This document shows positions 53,501 through 64,000 of a DNA stretch of 64,000 nucleotides, piece by piece. The notes beneath the pieces are model-generated. The model was not told where the DNA came from. It ran no database searches and was given only the letters and a program-made list of their open reading frames with translations. Both the position numbers and the translations under genes were made by a program. The DNA comes from Branchiostoma floridae (taxonomy: Eukaryota > Chordata > Leptocardii > Amphioxiformes > Branchiostomatidae), in NCBI RefSeq assembly GCF_000003815.2, contig NC_049993.1, positions 10,686,560-10,750,559 of the forward strand. Direction: 5' to 3'. Position 1 is the first letter of the stretch. Each line of letters starts with the position of its first letter.

Positions 53501-56500
53501 TGTACTACTTAGGTGATAATAAATGGCGAAATGACATGTGTTTCAACAACTGAAAAAACAATCTGGTACAATTTGATAAGAAGGATTTCTTTTCTTACCG
53601 AAAATTCTTCGGAGAATAATTGGTTGCCATTGGCGGCTCTCCTGTTAAACTCGGCCTCGAGATTCGCTATTGGTACCGGTTCGTCTAAGCTGGGTGTTTG
53701 AACTGGTGTCGATGACTTCTTTGCTGTAGGAAACATTGTAAAATGTTTAAGTTAGGTATTTGGGTGAAATCCTACTCACTATAATATATGACGATTATAT
53801 GCAACAAACACAACGAAGAAAACATTTAATCCATATATGTTAGTTGTCAGTGAGCTCATACCACTTTTTCTTGCCTGTTCCATCTACTTGTCTCGCTATA
53901 AGGCTAAGGAATCTGAAAAACCATTGATGATTACAAACCCAGTTTTGGTTTTGGTTTTGGTTTGGGCTTAGGTTTTGTCTTCGGCTTGACAGCAACTTCT
54001 TCCTTGGCGTCCATCGGCATCGGAGGCCCAGCTGCCCCCTGCAGGTCACCTGTATCATCAGCATCATCAGCCGCTATCGGCGCCAGCGGGATGTCTGCCG
54101 GGACACTCTTCTTTGCAGCCGCTCGTCGTCTGTGCCACATAGCAGAAAAAGAAAGGTAGGTTTAAGGTAGTCTCATAGCCTTTTTAAGGATGTAGGGGAA
54201 GTGTGTTGTTATCCGCTGTATCTAGGACACGGTATTTGGGAGGTAAACCCTCTCCTCCTACTGCCTTTTACCTCCCCAACCGAAGTCATGGAGTAAGAAA
54301 AGTCGTGTAAAGTGCCTTTTTGAGTATAAGATCGGTAACATGACAGGATTTGAACCCATGACCTCTGGCTTCTGGGCCAAGCACAGACAAAAAAGAACTT
54401 ACTAAGCAAAGGTTAAATCGTTAGCTGAAAATAACCTAAGTTATCCATTAAGTAGTTCATCCATCATTAATGTTGTGTTCTAGCCAATGGAACAGCAAAT
54501 TAGATAATGAATACGATATCTAATGTTACCTGTGAAGTAAGATGCCCAGTGCAACCACAAGGACCAACAGGACACCGACGGCAGCTCCCACAGCTATAGC
54601 GATCATCGCTGTACTGACCACACCTGATTGCAGAGTAACAATTTCACCTGTTATTCACAGCAGCGTATTAACTCCCTATGATACTGATTAAAATGTTCAA
54701 AATAAGTTGAGGAATCTATATCCATACGCATAACTTATTACTATCAACCTGATCATGGTACAGCCTACCTTGTGTGACTACAGGTTCCATAAAGCGGCTT
54801 GTAGAGTACGCCTGCAGCTAAGAAAATGGTTGGGATTAAAAGAGCCCATCTTCTTTACATAATAGTATGGGTTTAGCTATATAGGTATTCATTTACAATG
54901 AGTTCCAACTTTTAAGATTCTGTATAATGAATGGACATTCAGTCGAAATATTATTCTAAGGATTATTATGCAAACTCTACGATAAAATGTGCTATGAATG
55001 TGTCATACCCTTTCGGTGTCCCTTTTACGCCTCCCACCGGACGTGGAAGTGTCCACATACACTCTAACCACTACTGTATACTTCGTTGCCGGGTCCAGCT
55101 CCCTGTTTCCTGGATCCTTCGCGAAGCCGGCTGTTGTGACTTCACTCCGCCGGCAGCACTCATGTTCACACGCCTCTCCCGTCCCGATCTCAACTCCTTG
55201 GGAGACTATCTGTTTGTACTGATCCCTGATCAAAGAAAGAAAACCTTCAACCTGTATGCCTTTTCTGGAATTAGTGTCAAAATCGTTAGGAACGGAGAGC
55301 TTACAATCATAATTTTGGTAGTGAAACGTAAAGGAACTCACCCTGAAAGGCCAACAGCCACATACGGCTCTGTCTGCCCCTCTTGTGGTGCTTCATCTGT
55401 CAGAATAACGTCTGGTGCTCCGACTCGTTTAACCAAGCCTTCAAGGGTCTCGTCTTTCGCCATCTTGACGACAATCACTTGGAAGCAGCTGGTGAAGATG
55501 GACGAGCAAATTCCGATGGTTGTTATGAATTTACAAGTAGGCACGGGAGGAACTAAGGTGCTATTGTAAGTCAATTACGATCAAAATCTCTTAATATCAT
55601 GATCAACACACAGCCATCTATAATCATTAAAAAACTCACCTTATGGGCCCGTTTCTCTCACTCACGTCCGGGAGCTCCATGTGAAATGACTTTGCAGTAG
55701 GAATCACGGGAGGGCCGGTGGGAAGCGGTATCACTGAAGGCGGTTCTATAACAACAGGAAAACTTGGTTGTATGGCTGTTACCAAACATCAGCAAAGGTA
55801 AGTATATGTATATTTCTTACTTTTTTGTTTGCCTACAAATTCGAAAAAAAAGTGCTTACCGACTCTTTTAACTTCACATATCTTCTCCTCGCTCTTTTCA
55901 CCCTCTCCGCACGTGACCGCCTGTACCGTGAAGTGTATGACTGAGTTTGCGGGTAAGTTTTGCTTCGGCACCGACCATTGTTGGACAGCTGGGTCGACCG
56001 TTTCCCATGTTACATCTGAACTTGAGTTGTCTGGATACTCATGACGGGGTATCACTGTTCGTGTAACCTGAATAGAGATGACGATCAGATATTGACAATC
56101 AAACACCTCTTTACTTTCTTTTACTAATATTAAGTAGAAAGACAATCAATACATTTGATTTTGAAAGAAAAGTATACTCACGATATGCCCTTTCAGTGTC
56201 CCTCGGGTCTTTATAGGTGATGCCCACGTGAATCCACAGCTGTCATCGGTGACTTCATTTTGTACAGCTGGAGCATCGGGACCTGGGGCACAAACGATAA
56301 TTGATGATGAAGAGTCAAGCGAAATGCAAATATCATGCATGATAGATACAATTTAGACAAGAGTCGCTATGGAAGGTTACAGTTCTATTTACAAAACTCG
56401 TATACGTACATCCATCACTTGTTTGGGCAACACGTGGATTACTCTCGTCTCCAAGGTAAATATTGTTGATGGCCGACACCTAAAACATGTAATAGAACTT

Positions 56501-59500
56501 GTATTAGCAAGAAACATAACATGTATCATATCTTGGGGTTTTATCATTTCGGAGCAGTACACATTTTACTTGAATCTGAACTTATACCTTCGAACATCAT
56601 CGCCATGATATGTATGCATGGCCACATTTTCATCATACTGAACAGAACTCGGTGAGAACGGCGATGACTTCAGGATATAAAGTTAGATATTGTACAATGT
56701 ACATGAAGTTGTACCTACAGTAACAGAGTAGCTGCGTGCAGGTTGCATTTTTGATGAGCTGACAATGACTGTCAGGTTCTCCTGCTGCAGTCCTGACGCC
56801 ACGTTCTCCTGGTAGAACGGTTCCCCACCGGTTCTGTTGTACAGGCTGACTCGGTAAGCCTGCAGCTGGCCGTATATGTTATCGGGCCGTCGGAATTGTA
56901 TATTCAACGCGACTTGTCGACTGTCATTGGACGCATCGCAGTTACAGTCATCTACGTCTCCAACCTTCAGGATCACAGGAGCTGTCGGATCTGCACAATT
57001 ATATCAGAACAGTGGTGTCAAGCATACAGTAATACACAATGGTACATCGTTGATACATCATCATACAGCGGCCACACTTGTACTAATTACATAGGAGATA
57101 ACTCACGATATTCCCGTGTCCTTGTGATGTTACAGTCGCTGAAGTCTCCTCCTCCTGCCCTTGTTGTCCCACGTACCCGGAATGTGTAGTTTGTGTACGG
57201 GACTAGGTCTTTGATAACGGTTGTGGTGTGGGCGTCCGTCGTCGTAATTTCGTTGGAATACTCATGTATGTTGCATGACAAGGATACTTCATACTGGACA
57301 GTGTAGCTGCGGATAACACCGTTGGTTCTCACCGGTGGTTGCCAGGCCAGTTGTACTGTGTTGTGAGACGTTAGCTTGGCTTGTAAATCGTGTGGAGGAC
57401 CCGGCGCTGTTGGTGCAGATTACAATGATGTTACGGGTTACAACTAGTATCAAAGTCACAAACACAACTTATGTCACTAAAATGTAAATTACAATTTACT
57501 TGTTGGATCGCATTCAATGTATAACGTTATAACACTCTAACCATGAATAAAGGCAGAAATGCCATTGTCTACACCATGGCCCTTATTACCTATACTATAA
57601 AACAATGCACATGTCTTCAGATTTCGGATTGAAAGTCTACTCGCCCAACTTACGTGCTTCGTTTGTAGCTTTAAATGCCGATCCAGGACGGCTCCACCCC
57701 AACGAATTCTGTGCCCTGACCTGAAACTGGTAGAGTACTCCAGCTGACAGGCCTGAGACAAGGTCAGTGCCGACAGTGGCAGAAATTCCTGTTAATGTCC
57801 ATGGGGTCCAAGATGTCCATTCACCGTTAATGAAACTGCTGTAGCGGACCTCGGAGTCGGTGATGTCCAAGTTCCCAGACACGCCTACTTTCCAGCTGAT
57901 TTGTAGGGCTGTGGTGTTCACGGCGGTCACGGTCACTCCTACATAATCCGGGCTTTCTATGGGAGCGTAAGAAAATTCTGTTTCAATGTCCCTGATACCA
58001 AGAGAAGTAATTCTATAAGCAAAGTAATTCTACAGGCTTCCATTGAGTACAGATGTCTGGCATGGGTGCCCAAATCAAATTTGTAGATAAACATACATCA
58101 TTATCCTTGCCTGGCCATTTGTAAATCTAATACATACTTAAAGATTAAGATCAACATCTGAAGGTATTTTTTATCTCCTGGTATTTTTTACCTCTCACGG
58201 TAAGTCTTGCAATCTGTGACATGACGTCGTCCCCAACAGCATTAGATGATCTACACTTGTACTTCCCGTTATCCTCACGACCCACATATGTAATGGTTAG
58301 TGTGCTGGTGACCACATCTTCAACGTTCTCTACTACACTGATCTGTCCTCTAGGTGTGATGGCACTGCTGTCCTTGTACCAGGTGATCAGAGGTTTTGGA
58401 ACACCTTGACTGCTGCAGGTGAAGCTTGCTTGATGCCAAAGAACTACTGTCTGATCCGTGGGATGTTGTGTTATTGTGGGAGGCCCTGTAAAGGACGAAT
58501 GCAAATATCAAGTTGAATACACCGACAGATATGGTATCAACACAGAAGCTAATACATTAGTCCTTATGCACGTAGAAAGACAGAAAAATATATCGTACTC
58601 TGTGTGGCAATACAAAAGGTACAACATTGATTTTAACCAATACTGATCTTATGAAAACTGCACTTACGTCCTTCATCTGTTTTTCCATTGGCGGATACAG
58701 GCGTGCTCCATCCCAGCTCATTTCGCACTCTGAACTGTAACTCGTAAGTAGCTCCAGGTGACAGGCCGGAAACATTGACGGCGGCAGTAGTAGCAGAAAT
58801 TCCTGTTGATCTCCATGGGGTCCAAGATTTCCATCGACCGCTAATGAGACGTCTGTGGCGAACCTGGGAATTGGTGATGTCAAGGTTCCCGGACACGCCT
58901 ACAGTCCACTTGACGCGTAGGGCTGTAGAGTTCATGGCGGTGACAGTCAAGCTTACATCGTCTGGGCGTTCTGTCAAAAGGAATTAAAATTCTGTGAAAT
59001 AGTATCCCTGATAGCAAGAGAAATACACTATCTTATAGTTCTGCAGGCTTCCATTAAGTAAAGATGTCATTGGAGACCAAAACCGGGTGCCCAAATCAGT
59101 TTAAAAAAGTAATAAACATACATTATTATCCTTACCTGGCCATTTGTAAATCTAAGTAATACATAATGCAAGAATACATAATACAAGGTTGAGGTCAACA
59201 TCTAAAGATAGGTAAAGATGGACACTAGTGGTATTTTTTTACCTCTCACGGTAAGTCTTGCAATCTGTGACATGGCGTCGTCCCCAACAGCATTAGATGA
59301 CGTACACTTGTACTCCCCGTTATCCTGACGTCCCACAGATCTAATGGTTAGTGTGCTGGTCACCCCGCCGTTATAGTTCACTCTTACACTGATCTGTCCT
59401 CCGGGCGTTATGGCACTTCTGTCCTTGTACCAGGTGATCACAGGTGTTGGAACACCTTGGCTGCTGCAGGTGAAGCTCGCTTGAAGCCAAACATCTACTG

Positions 59501-62500
59501 TTTGATCATTGGGATGCTGTGTTATTGTGGGAGGCCCTGTAAATGACGATGAAACAAACATATGTATTATCTAGTTGTGATCAAGAACGCAGAATCTGAT
59601 ACATCAACCACATTCACTTAAAGAATATCATATTCTCAGTGTACCAATACAAATCGTTACTCATTCACTTAAACCAAAACCTGATTTCAGAAAAAAGGTA
59701 AGCTTACGTCCTTCATCCGTTTTTCCAGAGGCCCTTCCAAACCTGCTCCATCCCATCTCATTTTGCACTCTGACTCTGACCCAGTAGGAAACTCCAGGTA
59801 ACAGATTAGAGATAAAGACAGCGCCACTTGTGGCGGAAATTCCTGCTGATTTGAATGGGGAGACTTCCTCTTTGATCTTGTAGTAGACCTGGCAGTCGAC
59901 GATATCCAGGTTTCCGGACACGCCCACAGTCCACGTGACTCGCAGGGCTGTAGAATTGACTGCTGTGACAGTCACTCTTACATCGTCTGGGCGTTCTATT
60001 GGAGGGCAAAAAAACTTTTTGATGTAATCATCTAATTGTCCTAATACAAAGTAGTGAAATAAACATGCAAATATGCAGGGGACGTTATGTTAGAAAATGC
60101 TCACAATCATATGGGTGCTTGTTTTTTTTTTTCTTTCCGTGGAATACACAATTCAAGATTGAATCAAACATGGTAACTTAAGGCAGATTCTGGCATTCTT
60201 ACCTTTTACCCTAAGAGAAGCCACCCTTGACGTGCTATACCCAACAGCATTAGACGACTCACACTTGTACTTCCCGTTATCCTCACGACCTACTGATGTA
60301 ATGGTTAATGTGCTGGTGGCCATGTCGTCACTGTTCCTGCGTACTGATACGCTGATATGTCCTCCAGGTGTGATTGCACGGGTCCCATTGTACCAGGTGA
60401 TCATAGGTTTTGGAACACCCTGACTTCTGCAACTGAAGGTTGCTCGTTTTCGAATGCCAACTGTTTGATCGTTGGGATGGTGTGATATTGCGGGTGGCCC
60501 TGTTAAGGACAAAGACAAATATCAAGGTGGACACACAAACAGACGTGGTGACCCATTGTAATCATTAACACAAAAGCTTCTTTCATCATTTAGTTGAAAC
60601 GACAGAAGAAAATATCCCATTGTTCGTGTAAAATTGCAAAAGGTGCCTCATTCATTCACCCCGACCAATCGAATGGGGACATCCCTCGCGAATGTGCACA
60701 CTCCTCTAGAAAAGAGGACACTCCTCGACTTTCAAGGGGACGCTCCTCTGGGCAAGGGGGTGTTCCTCCCTCCATTAGGGGACGCTCCTCCGGAAATGGT
60801 ATGGTCATCGGGCATAGGGGACGTCCCTCCAACACCCCCGCCGGCCCGTGGAATCGGCCGAAAACCCGACAAATCTCTTTCTAGTTCATCTAAATCACAA
60901 CATCCAAAACTTTAACCCCGTCAGTGCTCTCGACAAACATGACACCTCGCCAGGTAATGATAGTTTTTGATTAAAAATTGAGGCATGTTGGAAATAAAGC
61001 TGACCGCCGGCAGAACATCACTTCTCTTCAGTGTTTTAATGGCGGCGTATCGCACGCCCGACAAGCACAACATCGAGTTTTAGCCTAAATATCCGATCCG
61101 TGTGCTTGTCGAGACAGGCTTCCCTCCCCAGCACACGTACGGGCGCCCGGTTCTCTGTCACGGTAAACCGTAGTTATCGGGCGTTTCCAGTACACCGCGG
61201 CCTTTTTACAGGCCATAACAGAACACTACGTCTGACATCGTTTCAGAAACTTCTCCCATGTACGTGTGTTAGGGAGGGAGGCCTTAAAACTCGACAAGCA
61301 CGCGGATATTTAGGCTAAAACTCGATGTTGTGCTTGCCGGGCGTGCGATACGCCGCCATTTTAAAACACTGAAGAGAAGTGATGTTCTGCCGGCGGTCAG
61401 CTTTATTTCCAACATGCCTCAATTTTTAATCAAAAACTATCATTACCTGGCGAGGTGTCATGTTTGTCGAGAGCACTGACGGGGTTAAAGTTTTGGATGT
61501 TGTGATTTAGATGAACTAGAAAGAGATTTGTCGGGTTTTCGGCCGATTCCACGGGCCGGCGGGGGTGTTGGAGGGACGTCCCCTATGCCCGATGACCATA
61601 CCATTTCCGGAGGAGCGTCCCCTAATTGAGGGAGGAACATCCCCTTGCCCAGAGGAGCGTCCCCTTGAAAGTCGAGGAGTGTCCTCTTTTCTAGAGGAGT
61701 GTGCACATTCGCGAGGGATGTCCCCATTCGATTGGTCGGGGTGTCATTTCCGTCAGTGAAAAAAAATAGGCTACGTAGTTTGATCCGATCTGTTTTCTAA
61801 GTGTAGTAATGAACACATACGTTGTTTACAGGTAACTCCGACCCAGGGATGCTGACATCCACGAGGACAGTGGCCGTCGGTTCTGTCGCAGGTCGTCCTC
61901 TTTACACAGTTCCCACATCTTTCTTTACAGTCGTGGCCGTAGGAGCCTGAGGCACATTCTTGGAGAAAAATAAACAAAAGTACGGCATAAAAATCTTATG
62001 ATGTTTCTTGTATCCAGATTTGTGTACATTGATGATGATCATGGCTAATGGCTCACAGCTCTGCCACATTTAACAGCATCATATTGTAAAGTTGAAATGG
62101 TTATCTCAAGTTAAATGCAGCTGACAAACTGTTGACTTGAACCATTTTTGGGAGATGAATTGCATTTTCTTCGTTGTATTTTTCTTAATTCGAACACACA
62201 ATGATAAAATGTTTCAAAATTCCACATTTACGAAACCTGTTTCCATGGTAACCAGCATCACAGCTGTAAGGTAGACCGCTGGTTGGACAAACTACATCGA
62301 ACCCAAGCAAGACTTCCAAGATAGACCCTATCAACCTAACAGAGTGGTCATGTTGCTTCAATACATATGGATGTATGTTTTTATCCAGATATGTGCATTA
62401 TTTACCAAGTATGTCGTCTAGGAACCTCTGAGGATTTCGAGACCGTACTTATCTGACAGGAGCTTCCCATCCATCCAGCCGCACACCCACCGGTACACGT

Positions 62501-63080
62501 GCACGCTCCGGTTTCTTTGTTACAGGCTGCCGGTCCGGATAGACAATGGCAGGTTTGGGCGCAGCTTGCGCCGTAAGTGCCTTCAGGACATGCTAGAAGA
62601 AAACACAATGAATATCATTCAATTATATATGTGACTGGTTCCTGCATCAAAAATGCACATTACGTCCCTCGAAGTCTCTATTTTTGCTACCGTATTCTTT
62701 ACGTCCATGCCCTTATAACATTGCTACGCATACAGAGATCAGATTGCGATACAAAAATAAGTTGACCTCACATGCTTTATCCGTTGTTCCATCGCCATAT
62801 GTATACGCATGTCTGCTCCATCCCAACTCATTTCGTACTCTGACATACAACCGGTAGGTAACTCCAGGTGACAGGCCAGATATATGGGTAGCACCATAAG
62901 TAGCGTTAATTCCTGTCGATCTCCATGGGGTAATAGGATACCAACGACCTTTGATGAAACTGCTGTAGCTGATCTCTGAGTCAATGATATCCAGGTTTCC
63001 AGGTACGCCTACTGTCCACGAGACCTCTAGGGCCGTAGAGTTTGTCGCTGTGACTGTCACTCTTATACCATCTGGGAGTT
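48311..63080 (-). CDS. Receptor-type protein tyrosine phosphatase: Ig/FN3/EGF ectodomain with R4-like tandem PTP domains (5' end outside window)
   Basis: Thirty-six exons are readable on the minus strand, all phase-compatible, ending at TAG 48311-48313; the 5' part continues beyond 63080 and probably past 64000. Order in the protein: FN3, two EGF-like, Ig, FN3, Ig, FN3, Ig, FN3, FN3, FN3, FN3, a juxtamembrane region with an RRKR site, one transmembrane helix, a Lys-Pro linker, active D1 phosphatase and a D2 pseudophosphatase. Receptor PTPs dephosphorylate tyrosines at the plasma membrane in response to cell-surface ligands. The catalytic region follows PTPRA/PTPRE closely ([22 protein letters not shown]2 [26 protein letters not shown] end), yet vertebrate R4 phosphatases have short ectodomains without such modules. 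Substrates and ligands cannot be read from the sequence. Confidence 0.93.
50735..53723 (-). CDS. Membrane-proximal phosphatase domain D1 (catalytically competent motifs)
   Basis: Exons 53599-53723, 53299-53389, 52803-52879, 52572-52608, 52267-52364, 51913-52032, 51435-51589, 51115-51250 and 50735-50884. The P-loop [10 protein letters not shown], split across 51435-51589 and 51115-51250, supplies the nucleophilic Cys and the Arg; the general acid is in GWPDYGLP; the Q-loop is MVQTEAQY. Two variations from the family norm are visible: the phosphotyrosine-recognition motif is KNRF, not KNRY, and DYINAS reads DYIHAS. The Phe keeps an aromatic ring, so activity is likely retained. Confidence 0.92.
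53939..55745 (-). CDS. Phosphatase juxtamembrane region, furin-like site, transmembrane helix and Lys-Pro linker
   Basis: Exons 55640-55745, 55342-55488 and 55009-55225 encode a further extracellular module ending [14 protein letters not shown] matches the furin consensus RX(K/R)R and lies shortly before the membrane, as in LAR-type phosphatases, where cleavage gives a two-chain receptor. Exon 54769-54811 and exon 54530-54623 then give a short linker and the transmembrane helix ([20 protein letters not shown]). Exon 53939-54129 encodes RRRAAAKK, an acidic stretch and [11 protein letters not shown] before the catalytic domain. Confidence 0.88.
55860..63080 (-). CDS. Phosphatase ectodomain: FN3, EGF-like and Ig exons
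   Basis: FN3 62772-63080; EGF-like 62449-62592 ([10 protein letters not shown] ... GWMGSSC, laminin/MEGF-type cysteine spacing) and 61821-61958 ([14 protein letters not shown]); Ig 60203-60499, 59243-59536 and 58192-58485 (each with FTC/FSC, TWY and YKC); FN3 59708-59995, 58668-58970, 57654-57956 and 57107-57406; FN3 split as 56719-56990 plus 56410-56479; FN3 split as 56182-56282 plus 55860-56067. The Ig, EGF and most single-exon FN3 modules are symmetrical phase 1-1 exons, the class that can be duplicated or shuffled without frame damage. The pattern NELGWS recurs in several FN3 copies, showing common origin. They likely form an extended cell-adhesion or ligand-binding stalk. Confidence 0.9.
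57957..59242. repeat. Intronic homology showing recent tandem duplication of an FN3-Ig exon pair
   Basis: Intron 57957-58191 and intron 58971-59242 share long stretches, including GGCTTCCATT(G/A)AGTA, GGGTGCCCAAATCA and CTGGCCATTTGTAAATCTAA. The flanking FN3 exons (57654-57956, 58668-58970) and Ig exons (58192-58485, 59243-59536, both 294 nt) are also clearly paralogous. The duplicated unit is therefore about 1.0 kb of genomic DNA, not just exons. Confidence 0.85.
60657..61743. mobile_element. 1.09 kb near-perfect palindromic element with 5-bp target duplication
   Basis: Left arm 60657-61113 and right arm 61290-61743 are inverted copies differing by about three substitutions and two small indels (around 99% identical), with a 176-bp unique centre. 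Ends are CACCCCGACCAATCG. TCATT flanks both sides (60652-60656 and 61744-61748). Neither arm nor centre encodes a recognisable transposase. It sits in the phosphatase intron between the Ig exon 60203-60499 and EGF exon 61821-61958. The 5-bp duplication and CAC start recall Transib-type elements, but the terminal heptamer does not match and the family is unknown. Confidence 0.88.
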
Positions 63081-64000
63081 CTATCGGGAGTAATTAAGAA
63101 AAATGCTGTTTCCTTATACGACATTCTTGATAGGAAGAAAAACGATAACGTCCAAGGATAACAAAAATATATGATGCAAAACGTGCGATTCATTATAAAG
63201 TAAACATACAACGCCATGATAACAATCATAAAGCATACTCAAGGTCCGTCTATGTATGTTTACATTATCACTGGGGCTTGTTTGCATTTCGCTGACTTAG
63301 GCTATCCATTTCACATTAAACTGAGATGAATACAGCATGAGATCTGAAGGCAAATCTAGTATTTTGACGAGTCATCCCGATGTATTAGCTGTACCACGTA
63401 GTCAAGCTGAACGTTGTTGACAACCTGTTGATCTAAACTATTTTCAACGTGCTATAATCAGTTCATATGGCATTCAATACTTTGTAGTACTCAAACCCTT
63501 TTTGATGACACCTGATGCGATGCCCACTGTCACATCTGAAAACGTTAAAGCCCGTTTCATATGTATTTGCCGATCACAGAACCGTTCCCTTATATTCCCA
63601 TCGATTTTATTTCACTTTGCTTCATACTTCGTTCCTTTTAGTTCCTTTTCGCACTTTCGGTACTTTCCTTTTCGTTTCTTGTCGTTCCTTTTCGCACTTT
63701 CGGCACTTTCATTTTCGTTCATTTTCGTTCCTTTTCGCACTTTCGGTACAACGCTGATACGATGCCCACTGTCACATCTGAAAACTTGTCCAGTTTGACT
63801 CAGTCCATTGAACCTGTCGCATATCTAACCTTGATATGAAAGATTGATTTAAAGGTTGACTGAAATTGAATGCTCCCATGTAAGTGTTTTTTGTGTGTGA
63901 TACATTTAGAATGTATTTCTAAGGAGACCACTCCATATTCATACTGATCTATTCGAACTTGAATGACGAATATTACCTCCTCCCTTTTGACTTAAGCGAA
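63081..64000 (-). other. Phosphatase intron at the right edge, no exon recognised
   Basis: No phase-1 Ig, FN3 or EGF exon was found here, although the FN3 exon at 62772-63080 has a proper acceptor and needs an upstream exon. The interval holds the T/C-rich tandem repeat listed separately. Confidence 0.5.
63511..63790. repeat. TTTCGCACTTTCGG minisatellite bracketed by direct repeats
   Basis: Between about 63600 and 63750, CGTTCCTTTTCGCACTTTCGG and shortened variants recur at least three times. The block is bracketed by two copies of a GATGCCCACTGTCACATCTGAAAAC direct repeat at about 63517-63541 and 63760-63784, suggesting duplication of a flank or a composite repeat. Confidence 0.8.

Noticed and set aside
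53862..53874. Possible 13-nt micro-exon between the Lys-Pro linker and D1
   Set aside because: Its length breaks the frame and leads to a stop in the next exon, whereas direct splicing keeps a continuous R4-like sequence.
54931..55569. 212-codon open frame on the + strand
   Set aside because: It lies antisense to two well-supported phosphatase exons (55009-55225, 55342-55488) with the expected protein family; it is a shadow.
60634..61727. Identical open frames of about 80-90 codons in both arms of the palindrome
   Set aside because: They are identical because the arms are copies. No transposase or other domain is visible and the sequence is built from repeated GGGGAC/CTCCTC words.

Overview
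The window is eukaryotic nuclear DNA. Its genes are split by many short introns with GT-AG splice sites, and their encoded products are metazoan: a PHD/SAM chromatin protein, ferritin, an FCHO/SGIP1-type endocytic adaptor and a receptor tyrosine phosphatase. One un-duplicated FCHO/SGIP1 gene, a receptor assembled from many shuffled Ig/FN3/EGF exons, compact introns and frequent TACATGTA-type words together suggest a cephalochordate (amphioxus, Branchiostoma). That assignment is inference; no search was run.

Layout. (1) 388-2618 (+): the last five exons of a PHD-finger/SAM-domain protein, SAM domain closest to SAMD1/atherin, followed by its 3'UTR. (2) 4.3-8.7 kb: repeat-rich intergenic DNA with a diverged direct duplication and a 3.4 kb foldback element. 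(3) 9287-11358 (-): a complete five-exon ferritin with a signal peptide and an internal methionine that could start a cytosolic form. (4) 13512-13593 (+): tRNA-Ser(AGA), with a detached 24-nt copy of its 3' end about 1.1 kb away. (5) 19542-46680 (-): an FCHO-family gene (F-BAR plus mu-homology domain). It has an apparent second promoter and first exon inside the gene, two mutually exclusive mini-exons, and a mu-homology exon whose genomic frame is broken twice. (6) 48311-63080 (-, continuing past the right edge): a receptor protein tyrosine phosphatase. Its tandem catalytic domains are of PTPRA/PTPRE (R4) type, but its ectodomain is a large array of FN3, EGF-like and Ig exons with a furin-like site before the membrane.

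Mobile elements are mostly short non-autonomous DNA transposons in introns and flanks: CAGGG-ended elements at 16.1, 28.7 and 30.4 kb, two copies of a CAGTAGAAGCC-ended element at 25.1 and 38.0 kb, and an almost perfect 1.09 kb palindrome at 60.66-61.74 kb with a 5-bp target duplication.

The protein-coding genes do not form an evident pathway. The most interesting points are the single locus apparently encoding both F-BAR-containing (FCHO-like) and F-BAR-less (SGIP1-like) products, the unusual pairing of R4 phosphatase domains with an Ig/FN3/EGF ectodomain, and the dual-start ferritin whose position-27 ligand is Gln. Exon coordinates were read by eye from splice sites and reading-phase agreement; there is no transcript evidence.
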